From an uncultured Collinsella sp. (GTDB taxonomy: Bacteria > Actinomycetota > Coriobacteriia > Coriobacteriales > Coriobacteriaceae), in NCBI GenBank assembly GCA_902470265.1, contig CABRFW010000006.1, positions 1-21,947 of the forward strand: a stretch of DNA of 21,947 nt, given 5' to 3'. The stretch's first letter is position 1. Each line of letters begins with the position of its first letter. A program made the translations under genes and the position numbers. The notes beneath the pieces are model-generated. The model was not told where the DNA came from, made no database searches, and saw only the letters and a list, made by a program, of their open reading frames with translations. Shown piece by piece: positions 14,733 through 21,626 of the stretch.

Positions 14733-16610
14733 TTGCGCGTTGCATACCAAGATTGTTTTCATTTAATTGAGCCGTTGCTCGCCAAGGTCGAGAAGCCGAG
14801 TCGCTATATCGATCACGAGTGGGGCACGCTTTCCAAGGCCGATGCCGACTACCGTTGCTGCCTGATCTATCCGGATGTGTACGAGGTCGGTCTGCCCAAC
14901 CAGGGCATCGCCATCCTCTACAACATCCTTAACCAGGCCGAGGGCATCTCCTGCGAGCGTGGCTATGTGCCGTGGCCCGATATGGGTGACGCTATGCGCG
15001 AGGCGGGCGTTCCGTTGCTCTCGCTCGAGGGTGCAGCGCCGGTCGCTTCGTTTGATATCGTCGGTCTGCATGTGCCGCACGAGATGGCGGTGACGAACTT
15101 CCTCGAGGCACTCGACCTCGCTGGCATTCCACTGTTGGCGGCCGACCGAGGCGAAGACGACCCCATCATCATCGCCGGCGGCCCCTCGGTGTACAACCCC
15201 GAGCCGTACGCGGCCTTCTTCGATGCCATCCTCATCGGCGAGGGCGAGGAATCGCTGCTCGAGACCTGCCAGCTGCATCGCCGCCTGCGTGATGAAGGAG
15301 TCCCGCGCGCGCAGATTGTTGAGCAGCTTGCATCCATTGCCGGCAACTACGTGCCGTCGCTCTATGAGGTTCGTCACGACGAGCCTTGCTCGCCGCATGG
15401 CTACACCGTGCCGCGCGCAGGCAAGGATGCGCCGACCGTGGTCTACAAGCGCGTCGTTGAGGATTTCGGCGCCACGAATCCGCTGTCGCAGTCGTGCGTG
15501 CCCTATGCGCAGCTGGTTCACGACCGCCTGTCTATCGAGATCCTGCGCGGCTGCGCCCGCGGCTGTCGTTTTTGTCAGGCCGGCATGACGTATCGCCCAG
15601 TGCGCGAGCGCTCGGCCGACCAGATCGTCTCGTCGGTGATTCAGGGTCTGGAAAAGACTGGCTATGACGAGGTGTCGCTGACCTCGCTCTCCACGACCGA
15701 CCACTCCTGCATTCGCGACGTGCTCGGCAGGCTCAACCGTCGCCTGGAGGATACGGGTATTCGCGTGTCTATTCCGTCGCAGCGCCTGGATTCGTTTGGC
15801 GTGGATATGGCCGAGTCGGTTGCCGGCGAAAAGAAGGGCGGCCTGACGTTCGCGCCCGAGGCCGGCAGCCAGCGCATGCGCGACATCATTAACAAAAACG
15901 TGACCGAGGAGGACCTGGACCGTGCGGCCAAGGCGGCCTTCGAGGCCGGCTGGAACCGCATGAAGCTCTACTTTATGATGGGCCTTCCCGGCGAGCGCGA
16001 CGAGGACATCGTGGCCATCGCCAATCTGGCCGATCACGTGCTGGAGCTCGGTCGTTCCGTGGTGCCCAAGGCTCGTCGCGGCTCGATCTCGGTGTCCATC
16101 TCGGTTTCGGTCTTTATCCCCAAGGCTGCCACGCCGTTCCAGTGGTGCCCGCAGCTCGACTACGACGACGTCAAGCGTCGCCAGAAGCTGCTTATCACGA
16201 GCGTTCGCAACCGTGCCGTCCGCGTTCATTACCACGATGCCGAGACCTCGCTCATCGAGGCCGCACTGTCCCGCGCCGGTCGTGACATGACGCCCGTCAT
16301 CATCGACGCTTGGCGCTCGGGCTCTCGCTTTGACGCCTGGGTAGAGCATTTCTCGCTCGATAACTGGAAGGAGGCTGCTGCCAAAAACGGCATCGACCTC
16401 AATGAGCTCGTGCACCTGCCCTACGAGTTGGATTGGCGCCTGCCGTGGGAGCATGTGAGCCCCGGCTGCACACGCGGCTTTCTCGAGCGCGAGTACCGTC
16501 GCTCGCTCGAGGGCGTCACGACTCCCGACTGCACCCGCACGTCGTGCACCGGCTGCGGGATCTGCCCCACGCTCCACGCCAAGAATGTATTGATGGGTGA
16601 TCGCGCATGA
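14733..16610 (+). CDS. B12-binding radical SAM protein (TIGR03960-like)
   Basis: A 625-residue protein of the radical SAM superfamily whose substrate is unknown. The N-terminal 200 residues look like a cobalamin-binding Rossmann fold (CLIYPDVYEVGLPNQG; IVGLHVPHEMAVTNFLEAL; PIIIAGGPSVYNPEPYAAFFDAILIGEGEE). The radical SAM core has the iron-sulfur motif C274-x3-C278-x2-C281 in RGCARGCRFCQAG, then ETSLTSLS-like strands (DEVSLTSLSTTDH) and FAPEAGSQRMR. Near the end is a further cysteine group, C600, C605, C608 and C611, which could bind zinc or a second cluster. The TTG start follows AGGGG, 10 bases after the previous stop. The stop overlaps the next gene's start as ATGA, so both proteins are probably made in fixed ratio. 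Confidence 0.9.
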   Translation: MRVAYQDCFHLIEPLLAKVEKPSRYIDHEWGTLSKADADYRCCLIYPDVYEVGLPNQGIAILYNILNQAEGISCERGYVPWPDMGDAMREAGVPLLSLEGAAPVASFDIVGLHVPHEMAVTNFLEALDLAGIPLLAADRGEDDPIIIAGGPSVYNPEPYAAFFDAILIGEGEESLLETCQLHRRLRDEGVPRAQIVEQLASIAGNYVPSLYEVRHDEPCSPHGYTVPRAGKDAPTVVYKRVVEDFGATNPLSQSCVPYAQLVHDRLSIEILRGCARGCRFCQAGMTYRPVRERSADQIVSSVIQGLEKTGYDEVSLTSLSTTDHSCIRDVLGRLNRRLEDTGIRVSIPSQRLDSFGVDMAESVAGEKKGGLTFAPEAGSQRMRDIINKNVTEEDLDRAAKAAFEAGWNRMKLYFMMGLPGERDEDIVAIANLADHVLELGRSVVPKARRGSISVSISVSVFIPKAATPFQWCPQLDYDDVKRRQKLLITSVRNRAVRVHYHDAETSLIEAALSRAGRDMTPVIIDAWRSGSRFDAWVEHFSLDNWKEAAAKNGIDLNELVHLPYELDWRLPWEHVSPGCTRGFLEREYRRSLEGVTTPDCTRTSCTGCGICPTLHAKNVLMGDRA

Positions 16611-17419
16611 GTGAGCGCCTGACCGACAACCCCTCGCTCTTTAGGCTTCGTGTTCGCTATGGCAAGCGCGATCGCCTTAAGTACCTGGGCCATCTCGAAG
16701 TGATCCATACCATTGAGCGCATCGTGCGCCGTGCGGGACTTCCCTATGCCGTCACGCAGGGCTTCTCTCCGCACATGCGCGTGGGCTTCTCTTCGGCGCT
16801 ACCGGTGGGTACGTCGTCGACATGTGAGTGGTATGACCTGTTTATGACCGAGTTCGTGGCGCTCGACGAGGCGTTTGGGCGCCTGGCTGCGGCGTCTCCG
16901 GCCGATCTGGCGCCCATCGAGGCGGCGTACATCGACGTGCGCACGCCGGCGTTGACGGCGCAGCTCACGCGCCTGTCGTATCGCATCGACCTGCATCTGG
17001 ACCCCGAGGCGCCCGTAAGCGCCGACGAGGTGCATCGTGCGATCGACACGCTGCGCGCGGGCCATGGCATCGACTACGCGCGCGGAAAAAAGAGCAAGCG
17101 CTTGGATTTGGATCACACGCTCGTGGGCTATGAGCTCACGGCGGGGGAGCGCCCGGACCATTTGGTGCTCATGCTCGACACCCATGCCGACAACGAGGGC
17201 TCCATGCGTCCGGAAATTTTGCTTTCTGCGGCTGATGTTTTGTTGCAGGGCTTGACCCCGGGCGTGGATGCACCTATTGTTTCCACCGGTATGCAAGACC
17301 TCGTGACCATCTGCTCCTACGATGTCGAGCGTCAGAATCAAGCATGCGAGGACGACGAGGGCCGACTCGTCAGCCCCATACCTGTGCGAACTTGTGGATT
17401 TGCTCCACATACTCGTTGA
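16607..17419 (+). CDS. DUF2344, radical SAM-linked protein (TIGR03936-like)
   Basis: A 270-residue soluble protein. The opening (RLRVRYGKRDRLKYLGHLEVIHTIERIVRRAGLPYAVTQGFSPHMRVGFSSALPVGTSS) is the hallmark of DUF2344, a family known mainly as the constant partner of the upstream type of radical SAM protein, either adjacent or fused to it. The visible motifs are LGHLE, GFSPHMR and ALPVG. It has no membrane segment. Its ATG overlaps the radical SAM stop (ATGA), a sign of translational coupling. The two are likely to act together on an RNA- or ribosome-related substrate because they usually sit near rplU and rpmA, but no reaction is established to my knowledge. Its TGA is part of the next promoter's -35 box. 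Confidence 0.88.
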   Translation: MSERLTDNPSLFRLRVRYGKRDRLKYLGHLEVIHTIERIVRRAGLPYAVTQGFSPHMRVGFSSALPVGTSSTCEWYDLFMTEFVALDEAFGRLAAASPADLAPIEAAYIDVRTPALTAQLTRLSYRIDLHLDPEAPVSADEVHRAIDTLRAGHGIDYARGKKSKRLDLDHTLVGYELTAGERPDHLVLMLDTHADNEGSMRPEILLSAADVLLQGLTPGVDAPIVSTGMQDLVTICSYDVERQNQACEDDEGRLVSPIPVRTCGFAPHTR

Positions 17420-17444
17420 CGGGGGTATTTTCGCCTGCTACTAT
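17416..17444 (+). promoter_or_regulatory. rplU-rpmA promoter
   Basis: TTGACG (17416-17421) and TACTAT (17439-17444) are exactly 17 bases apart, the best -35/-10 pair in the window after that of the tRNA. The -35 box contains the TGA stop of the DUF2344 gene. A 6-bp hairpin TGTGGA-TTTGC-TCCACA (17393-17409) stands just upstream; it has no U-run. The predicted leader is about 36 bases. Confidence 0.8.
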
Positions 17445-17486
17445 ATTCGGCTGTTGCACTAACTGATGCATGAAGGGCAAGTAAAC

Positions 17487-17861
17487 ATGTACGCAATCGT
17501 TAACACGGGCGGCAAGCAGTACAAGGTCGCCACCGACGATGTCATCACCGTCGAGAAGATCGAGGGCAATGAGGGCGACAAGGTCACCCTGCCGGTTATC
17601 TTCCTCAACGATGGTAAGAAGATCGTCACCGATCCCGACAAGCTGGCCAAGGCCAAGGTTACCGCTCAGATCGTTGAGCAGTTCAAGGGCGAGAAGCAGC
17701 TGGTCTTCAAGTTCCACAAGCGCAAGCGCTATCGTCGTCTGAAGGGTCACCGTCAGCAGCTCACCAAGCTGAAGATTGTGAAGGTTCAGGCTACCTCCCG
17801 CGCCAAGAAGGCTGTCAAGGCAGAGGCTGAGGCTGTTGCCGAGGCTCCCGTCGCCGAGTAG
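17487..17861 (+). CDS. rplU: 50S ribosomal protein bL21
   Basis: A large-subunit ribosomal protein that binds 23S rRNA. The product has 124 residues; the conserved core (MYAIVNTGGKQYKVATDDVITVEKI ... FKFHKRKRYRRLKGHRQQLTKLKI) covers the usual length of about 103. The last 20 or so residues are an added tail rich in Ala, Glu and Val (AEAEAVAEAPVAE). The frame is open from an ATG at 17466, but the ATG at 17487 starts exactly at the conserved MYAIV and is preferred, with GAAGGG upstream. A promoter lies 40-70 bases before it, and rpmA follows after 33 bases. Confidence 0.98.
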   Translation: MYAIVNTGGKQYKVATDDVITVEKIEGNEGDKVTLPVIFLNDGKKIVTDPDKLAKAKVTAQIVEQFKGEKQLVFKFHKRKRYRRLKGHRQQLTKLKIVKVQATSRAKKAVKAEAEAVAEAPVAE

Positions 17862-17894
17862 ATTACACTCGTAACGAAAGAGTAGGTATACACA

Positions 17895-18152
17895 ATGGCA
17901 CACAAAAAAGGACTCGGTTCCTCCCGTAATGGCCGTGACTCCCGCGGTCAGCGCCTTGGCACGAAGCGCTATGCCGGCCAGACGGTAACCACGGGCACGA
18001 TTCTCGTCCGTCAGCACGGCACGCACATCCACCCGGGTGAGAACGTTGGCCGTGGTAAGGACGACACGCTGTTCGCGCTGGTCGACGGTACCGTTGAGTT
18101 CCACAAGGGTATCAAGCACAGGGTCAGCGTACGCCCGCTCGCGAACGCGTAA
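17895..18152 (+). CDS. rpmA: 50S ribosomal protein bL27
   Basis: A large-subunit ribosomal protein whose N-terminal tail reaches towards the peptidyl transferase centre. The 85-residue product begins MAHKKGLGSSRNGRDS, so the tail is exposed directly. It lacks the cleaved N-terminal extension of Firmicutes, and no cysteine-protease (Prp) gene sits between rplU and rpmA, which is consistent. The rest (RLGTKRYAGQTV, TILVRQHGTHIHPGENVG, ALVDGTVEFHKG) is entirely conserved. It is co-transcribed with rplU and ends before a terminator. Confidence 0.98.
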   Translation: MAHKKGLGSSRNGRDSRGQRLGTKRYAGQTVTTGTILVRQHGTHIHPGENVGRGKDDTLFALVDGTVEFHKGIKHRVSVRPLANA

Positions 18153-18177
18153 TTCACCCTTCATAGAGCACATATGT

Positions 18178-18221
18178 GGGAGGCACTTGAGTTTTAGGAT
18201 TCAAGGGTCTCCCTCTTTTTT
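18178..18221 (+). terminator. Intrinsic terminator between rpmA and obgE
   Basis: GGGAG pairs with CTCCC and CTTGA with TCAAG, separated by a 3x3 internal loop. The apical loop is GTTTTAGGAT, and TCTTTTTT follows. The T-run ends 16 bases before the obgE start, leaving room only for its TAGGAGGCG ribosome site. I see no good promoter for obgE in the gap 18153-18237. Confidence 0.75.
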
Positions 18222-18237
18222 GTAGGAGGCGATTCTG

Positions 18238-19704
18238 TTGTCACAGTTCACCGATATCAGCCGCATTAACGTGTGCGGCGGCGACGGCGGAGCCGGATGC
18301 ATGTCGTTTAGGCGCGAGGCATTTGTCCCCAAGGGCGGCCCCGATGGCGGCGACGGCGGTCGTGGCGGCAATGTCGTCATCCAGGCCGATGCTCAGCTGT
18401 CTTCGCTGATCGATTACCGCTTTAAGCATCACTTCCGCGCCGAGCGCGGCACGCACGGGCAGGGTGCCCGTCGTAACGGTAAGAGCGGCGAGGACCTGAT
18501 TCTCAAGGTCCCTATGGGTACCGTGGTGCGCGAGCTCGATCCCGAGACGCAGACCCCGATGTTCGAGATTGCCGACCTGGTGCACGACGGCGAGCGCGTC
18601 GTCGTGGCGCCCGGCGGTGCCGGCGGTCTGGGCAACACACACTTTGTGACGTCGGTGCGTCGCGCTCCGGCCTTTGCCCAGCTCGGCGAGCCTGCCGAGG
18701 AACACTGGATCGAGCTCGAGATGAAGCTTATGGCCGATGCCGCGCTTGTGGGCTTTCCCTCGGTGGGTAAGTCATCGCTCATTGCGCGCATGAGTGCCGC
18801 CCGCCCCAAGATTGCTGACTACCCGTTTACCACGCTCGTGCCGAACCTCGGCATGGTGCGTGCCGGCGAATATTCTTACGTCGTTGCCGACGTCCCCGGT
18901 CTCATCGAGGGCGCGAGCGAGGGCAAGGGCCTGGGTCACCAGTTCCTGCGCCACATTGAGCGTACGGCACTCATCATGCACGTCGTCGATATGACGGGTG
19001 GTTTTGAGGATCGCGATCCGGTCGAGGACTATCGCATCATCAACCGCGAGCTCGAGCAGTATGGCGCCGAGCTTTCGGAGCGTCCGCAGATCGTCGTTGC
19101 CAACAAGTGTGATGCGCCGGGCACGGCCGACAAGATTGCCGACCTTAAGCGTGCAGCGCTCGACGATGGCCATATGTTCTTTGCCGTGTCTGCCGTGACG
19201 GGCGCCGGCCTCAACACGCTGATGCTTGCCGTGGGTGAGCAGGTGGCCAAGCTCCGCGCCGAGTTGGCGGTCTCCGATGAGCCGGTCGACCTGCGCGACG
19301 ATGAATGGGAGCGCCGTCGCCTGCAGCGAGAGAAGCGTTTCCGCATTGTCCAGGAAGAGCCCGGTGCCTTCCGCGTGGTCGGTCGTGCCATCGAGCGCAT
19401 GGTCATTCAGACCGACTGGGAAAATGAGGAAGCCGTCATTTACCTGCAGCATAAGTTTGCGCGTATGGGTGTTGACGATGCGCTCGAGAAGGCCGGTTGC
19501 CGTGCGGGCGACGAGGTCCGCATTTGCCAGCGCGCCTTTGACTTTGAGGGCGCCGAGGACTTCTCGGAGTACGAGGAGCTCGAGGATGCTGGCGAGGACG
19601 TTGCCGTTGAAGCCATTGACGTGGCTGATGCTGCGGATGAGGGCGTCGAGGTTGTCGATGCGGCGGATGCCGCGGGCGATGCCGAGACCTCGGAGGGCGA
19701 GTAA
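18238..19704 (+). CDS. obgE: GTPase Obg/CgtA
   Basis: A GTPase of large ribosomal subunit assembly and stress signalling. Its 488 residues comprise the glycine-rich Obg domain (CGGDGGAGCMSFRREAFVPKGGPDGGDGG), a G domain with P-loop GFPSVGKSS (172-180), the Obg-type switch YPFTTLVPNLG, DVPGLIEGASEGKGLG (G3) and NKCD (G4), and a C-terminal OCT domain (FRVVGRAIERMV ... GVDDALEKAGCRAGDEVRI). The last 60 residues are an acidic, repetitive tail (VADAADEG, VVDAADAAGD), more extended than in many relatives. It starts with TTG after TAGGAGG. The upstream terminator implies that read-through or an unseen promoter supplies transcription. nadD follows after 3 bases. Confidence 0.97.
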   Translation: MSQFTDISRINVCGGDGGAGCMSFRREAFVPKGGPDGGDGGRGGNVVIQADAQLSSLIDYRFKHHFRAERGTHGQGARRNGKSGEDLILKVPMGTVVRELDPETQTPMFEIADLVHDGERVVVAPGGAGGLGNTHFVTSVRRAPAFAQLGEPAEEHWIELEMKLMADAALVGFPSVGKSSLIARMSAARPKIADYPFTTLVPNLGMVRAGEYSYVVADVPGLIEGASEGKGLGHQFLRHIERTALIMHVVDMTGGFEDRDPVEDYRIINRELEQYGAELSERPQIVVANKCDAPGTADKIADLKRAALDDGHMFFAVSAVTGAGLNTLMLAVGEQVAKLRAELAVSDEPVDLRDDEWERRRLQREKRFRIVQEEPGAFRVVGRAIERMVIQTDWENEEAVIYLQHKFARMGVDDALEKAGCRAGDEVRICQRAFDFEGAEDFSEYEELEDAGEDVAVEAIDVADAADEGVEVVDAADAAGDAETSEGE

Positions 19705-19707
19705 GCC

Positions 19708-20385
19708 ATGTCGCTGCGCGGTGGAATCGGTCTGCCCGAGCTTCCTCTAGAGGACGGGCAGGAGTTTAGGCTCGGCATTATGGGTGGCACCTTTGATCCC
19801 ATCCATTACGGGCACCTGGTGACTGCCGAGCAGGCGCGCGAGTCGCTCGACTTGGACGCTGTGCTCTTTATGCCGGCGGGCTCTCCTGCTTTTAAGCTTG
19901 ACAAGCCGGTGACGCCTGCCGAGGACCGTTATGCCATGACGGTCCTCGCCACCGCCGCGAACCCGGCTTTTTTGGCGAGCCGGTTCGAGATCGACCGTCC
20001 GGGTGTAACCTATACGGCCGATACGCTTCATGCCCTTCGCGACTTTTACCCGCCGCAGGTAAAGCTCTACTTTATTACGGGCGCCGACGCGATTATCGAT
20101 ATTGTGACCTGGCATGATGCCGAACGAATTGCTGAGCTTGCTACCTTTATTGCAGCGACGCGACCGGGCTTTGATATCGATACGGCGCGTGCCCGAATCA
20201 AAGAGTCGGGGCTGCCGTTCGACGTGCGCTATATTCAGATTCCGGCGCTGGCGATCAGCTCGACGAACATTCGCAAGCGAGTTGCCCGCGGTATGAGCGT
20301 GCGCTATCTTACGAGCGAGTCCGTGCTCGGCTACATTCGCAAACGCAGGCTATATGCCGATTTGGGCCAAGAAGATTTTGAGTGA
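19708..20385 (+). CDS. nadD: Nicotinate-nucleotide adenylyltransferase
   Basis: Transfers AMP from ATP to nicotinate mononucleotide, giving deamido-NAD, the second-last step of NAD synthesis, in the cytoplasm. The protein has 225 residues. The nucleotidyltransferase signature GGTFDPIHYGH is at 26-36 and the second one, ISSTNIRKR, near the C-terminus; FMPAGSPAFK and ITGADAIIDIVTWH are typical NadD stretches. About 20 residues precede the first strand, more than usual; the start is nevertheless supported by the ribosome site GGAGGGCGAG in the end of obgE and by the 3-base gap. It is followed by yqeK after 12 bases, the common nadD-yqeK-rsfS order. Confidence 0.96.
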   Translation: MSLRGGIGLPELPLEDGQEFRLGIMGGTFDPIHYGHLVTAEQARESLDLDAVLFMPAGSPAFKLDKPVTPAEDRYAMTVLATAANPAFLASRFEIDRPGVTYTADTLHALRDFYPPQVKLYFITGADAIIDIVTWHDAERIAELATFIAATRPGFDIDTARARIKESGLPFDVRYIQIPALAISSTNIRKRVARGMSVRYLTSESVLGYIRKRRLYADLGQEDFE

Positions 20386-20397
20386 TGGGGGTCTACG

Positions 20398-21006
20398 TTG
20401 TCGGTAGAGGATCAGTTTGAGGGCGATGAGCGCGCGCTGCTCAAGCGCATTCAAGAGCTGCTCGATGTTCGCATGAAGGATAAGCGCAAGCGCTATGTGC
20501 ATTCGCTGGGTGTTGCCGAGACCGCACTTCATCTGGCCGAGGTCTACGGCGTTGACCGCTTTGATGCCGCTGCCGCCGGCCTGATCCATGACTGGGACAA
20601 AGTGCTCTCCGACGACGAGCTGGTCACGCGCGCTCTGCACTACGGCATTAAGATTGCCGGCTCTCCTTCCGCCGCGACGCCGCTTTTGCATGGCCCTGTT
20701 GCCGCCTATGAGCTTCCGCAGCTTTTCCCCGAGTTGTCGTTGGCCGTTTTCCAGGCTGTCGACCGTCACACCGTGGGAGCTTGCGACATGACGCCGCTCG
20801 ATATGGTGGTCTTTGTGGCCGATGCCATCGAGCCCAACCGCCACGGCGACTATGCGCATGCGCTGCGCAAGATGGTGGGGGAGTCGACGCTCGATGAGTT
20901 GTTCTTCTCCTGTTTTGCGCAGGGTTTGGTCTATGTGATTCAGTCCGGGCGCTATCTTTATCCCACGGCTATTTCGATTTACAACCATTACGCCCAGCTG
21001 CGCTAG
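20398..21006 (+). CDS. yqeK: HD-domain Ap4A hydrolase YqeK (symmetrical)
   Basis: An HD-fold metal enzyme. Members of this family split diadenosine tetraphosphate into two ADP. Of 202 residues, the HD motif is formed by the histidine in RYVHSLGV, the HDWDK pair, HGPVAAYE and the later DRHTVG, with DMVVFVADAIEPNR near the end. Many relatives have HD-C-A-K; here it is HD-W-D-K, still with the two metal-binding residues. The TTG start follows GGGGG by six bases and lies 12 bases after nadD. It is a cytoplasmic protein in the obgE-nadD-yqeK-rsfS operon. Confidence 0.92.
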   Translation: MSVEDQFEGDERALLKRIQELLDVRMKDKRKRYVHSLGVAETALHLAEVYGVDRFDAAAAGLIHDWDKVLSDDELVTRALHYGIKIAGSPSAATPLLHGPVAAYELPQLFPELSLAVFQAVDRHTVGACDMTPLDMVVFVADAIEPNRHGDYAHALRKMVGESTLDELFFSCFAQGLVYVIQSGRYLYPTAISIYNHYAQLR

Positions 21007-21033
21007 CTCGGGCTGTCTAGAAAGAGGTATTCC

Positions 21034-21489
21034 ATGGCCGACGAGACCATGACCGACGAGCAGATTCTTGAAGGTGTGGAGCACAAGAGCTTCGTCGCCA
21101 CGTCCGACCGCACTGCCGCCTCGCTGTCTGCGAGCGGTGTCGCCGCCGAGGATGTCGCCCGCGCCGCCGCGCAGGCCGCCTACGACAAGAAGGGCGAGGA
21201 CGTTCAGGTGCTCGACCTGACCGAGCTTTCCGACGTATGCGACTACTTTGTGCTTGCCACCGGTACCAACAACCGCCAGGTCGATTCTATCGTCGACGAG
21301 ATCGAGGAGAAGGTCGCCGAGGCTTGCGGCGAGCACCCGTTCTCCATCGAGGGTCGCGAGCAGAAGACCTGGATGCTCATGGACTATGGTTCGGTTGTCG
21401 TCCACGTCTTCACTCCCGAAGCCCGCGACTTCTACCGCCTCGAGAAACTCTGGGGAGACGCCCCCCAGCTCCCCCTTGACCTCCTCTAA
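21034..21489 (+). CDS. rsfS: Ribosomal silencing factor RsfS
   Basis: Binds the large ribosomal subunit at uL14 and blocks joining of the subunits when translation must be lowered. The protein has 151 residues. The conserved domain covers about 45-150: VLDLTELSDVCDYFVLATG, NNRQVDSIVDEIEEKV, GREQKTWMLMDYGSVVVHVF and DFYRLEKLWGDA. The first 40 or so residues (acidic, then Ala/Ser-rich) are an extension beyond the usual start of the domain; the ATG at 21034 is supported by AGAAAGAGG. It is the last gene of the operon, followed by an intrinsic terminator. Confidence 0.95.
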   Translation: MADETMTDEQILEGVEHKSFVATSDRTAASLSASGVAAEDVARAAAQAAYDKKGEDVQVLDLTELSDVCDYFVLATGTNNRQVDSIVDEIEEKVAEACGEHPFSIEGREQKTWMLMDYGSVVVHVFTPEARDFYRLEKLWGDAPQLPLDLL

Positions 21490-21533
21490 ATGATTTTTCT
21501 GGGACGGGGATAAAATAATCATTGCTACCGTTT

Positions 21534-21572
21534 GCCGAACCGCTCACCTTTGTTGGGCGGTTCGGCCTTTTT
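21534..21572 (+). terminator. Intrinsic terminator after rsfS
   Basis: GCCGAACCGC and GCGGTTCGGC form a perfect 10-bp stem around a 13-base loop, followed by CTTTTTC. It lies 45 bases after the rsfS stop and ends the obgE-nadD-yqeK-rsfS operon. Confidence 0.88.
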
Positions 21573-21626
21573 CTTCCTTTCCTTTTGTATGCTGTGACTA
21601 CTGCATCCTTGGAAGGGAGGGTTTCG

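Noticed and set aside
14763..16577. 604-codon open frame on the minus strand opposite the radical SAM gene
   Set aside because: It is a shadow of a gene with clear motifs; composition is unlike a real protein and there is no ribosome site.
16530..16610. A separate small ferredoxin-like gene at the end of the radical SAM frame
   Set aside because: The cysteines are in frame with the large protein and no start with a ribosome site precedes them.
17445..17486. Ribosomal protein leader structure before rplU
   Set aside because: The predicted leader is only about 36 bases and no extended fold is visible.
20350..21522. 390-codon open frame on the minus strand opposite yqeK and rsfS
   Set aside because: It spans two recognised genes and has no recognisable domain.
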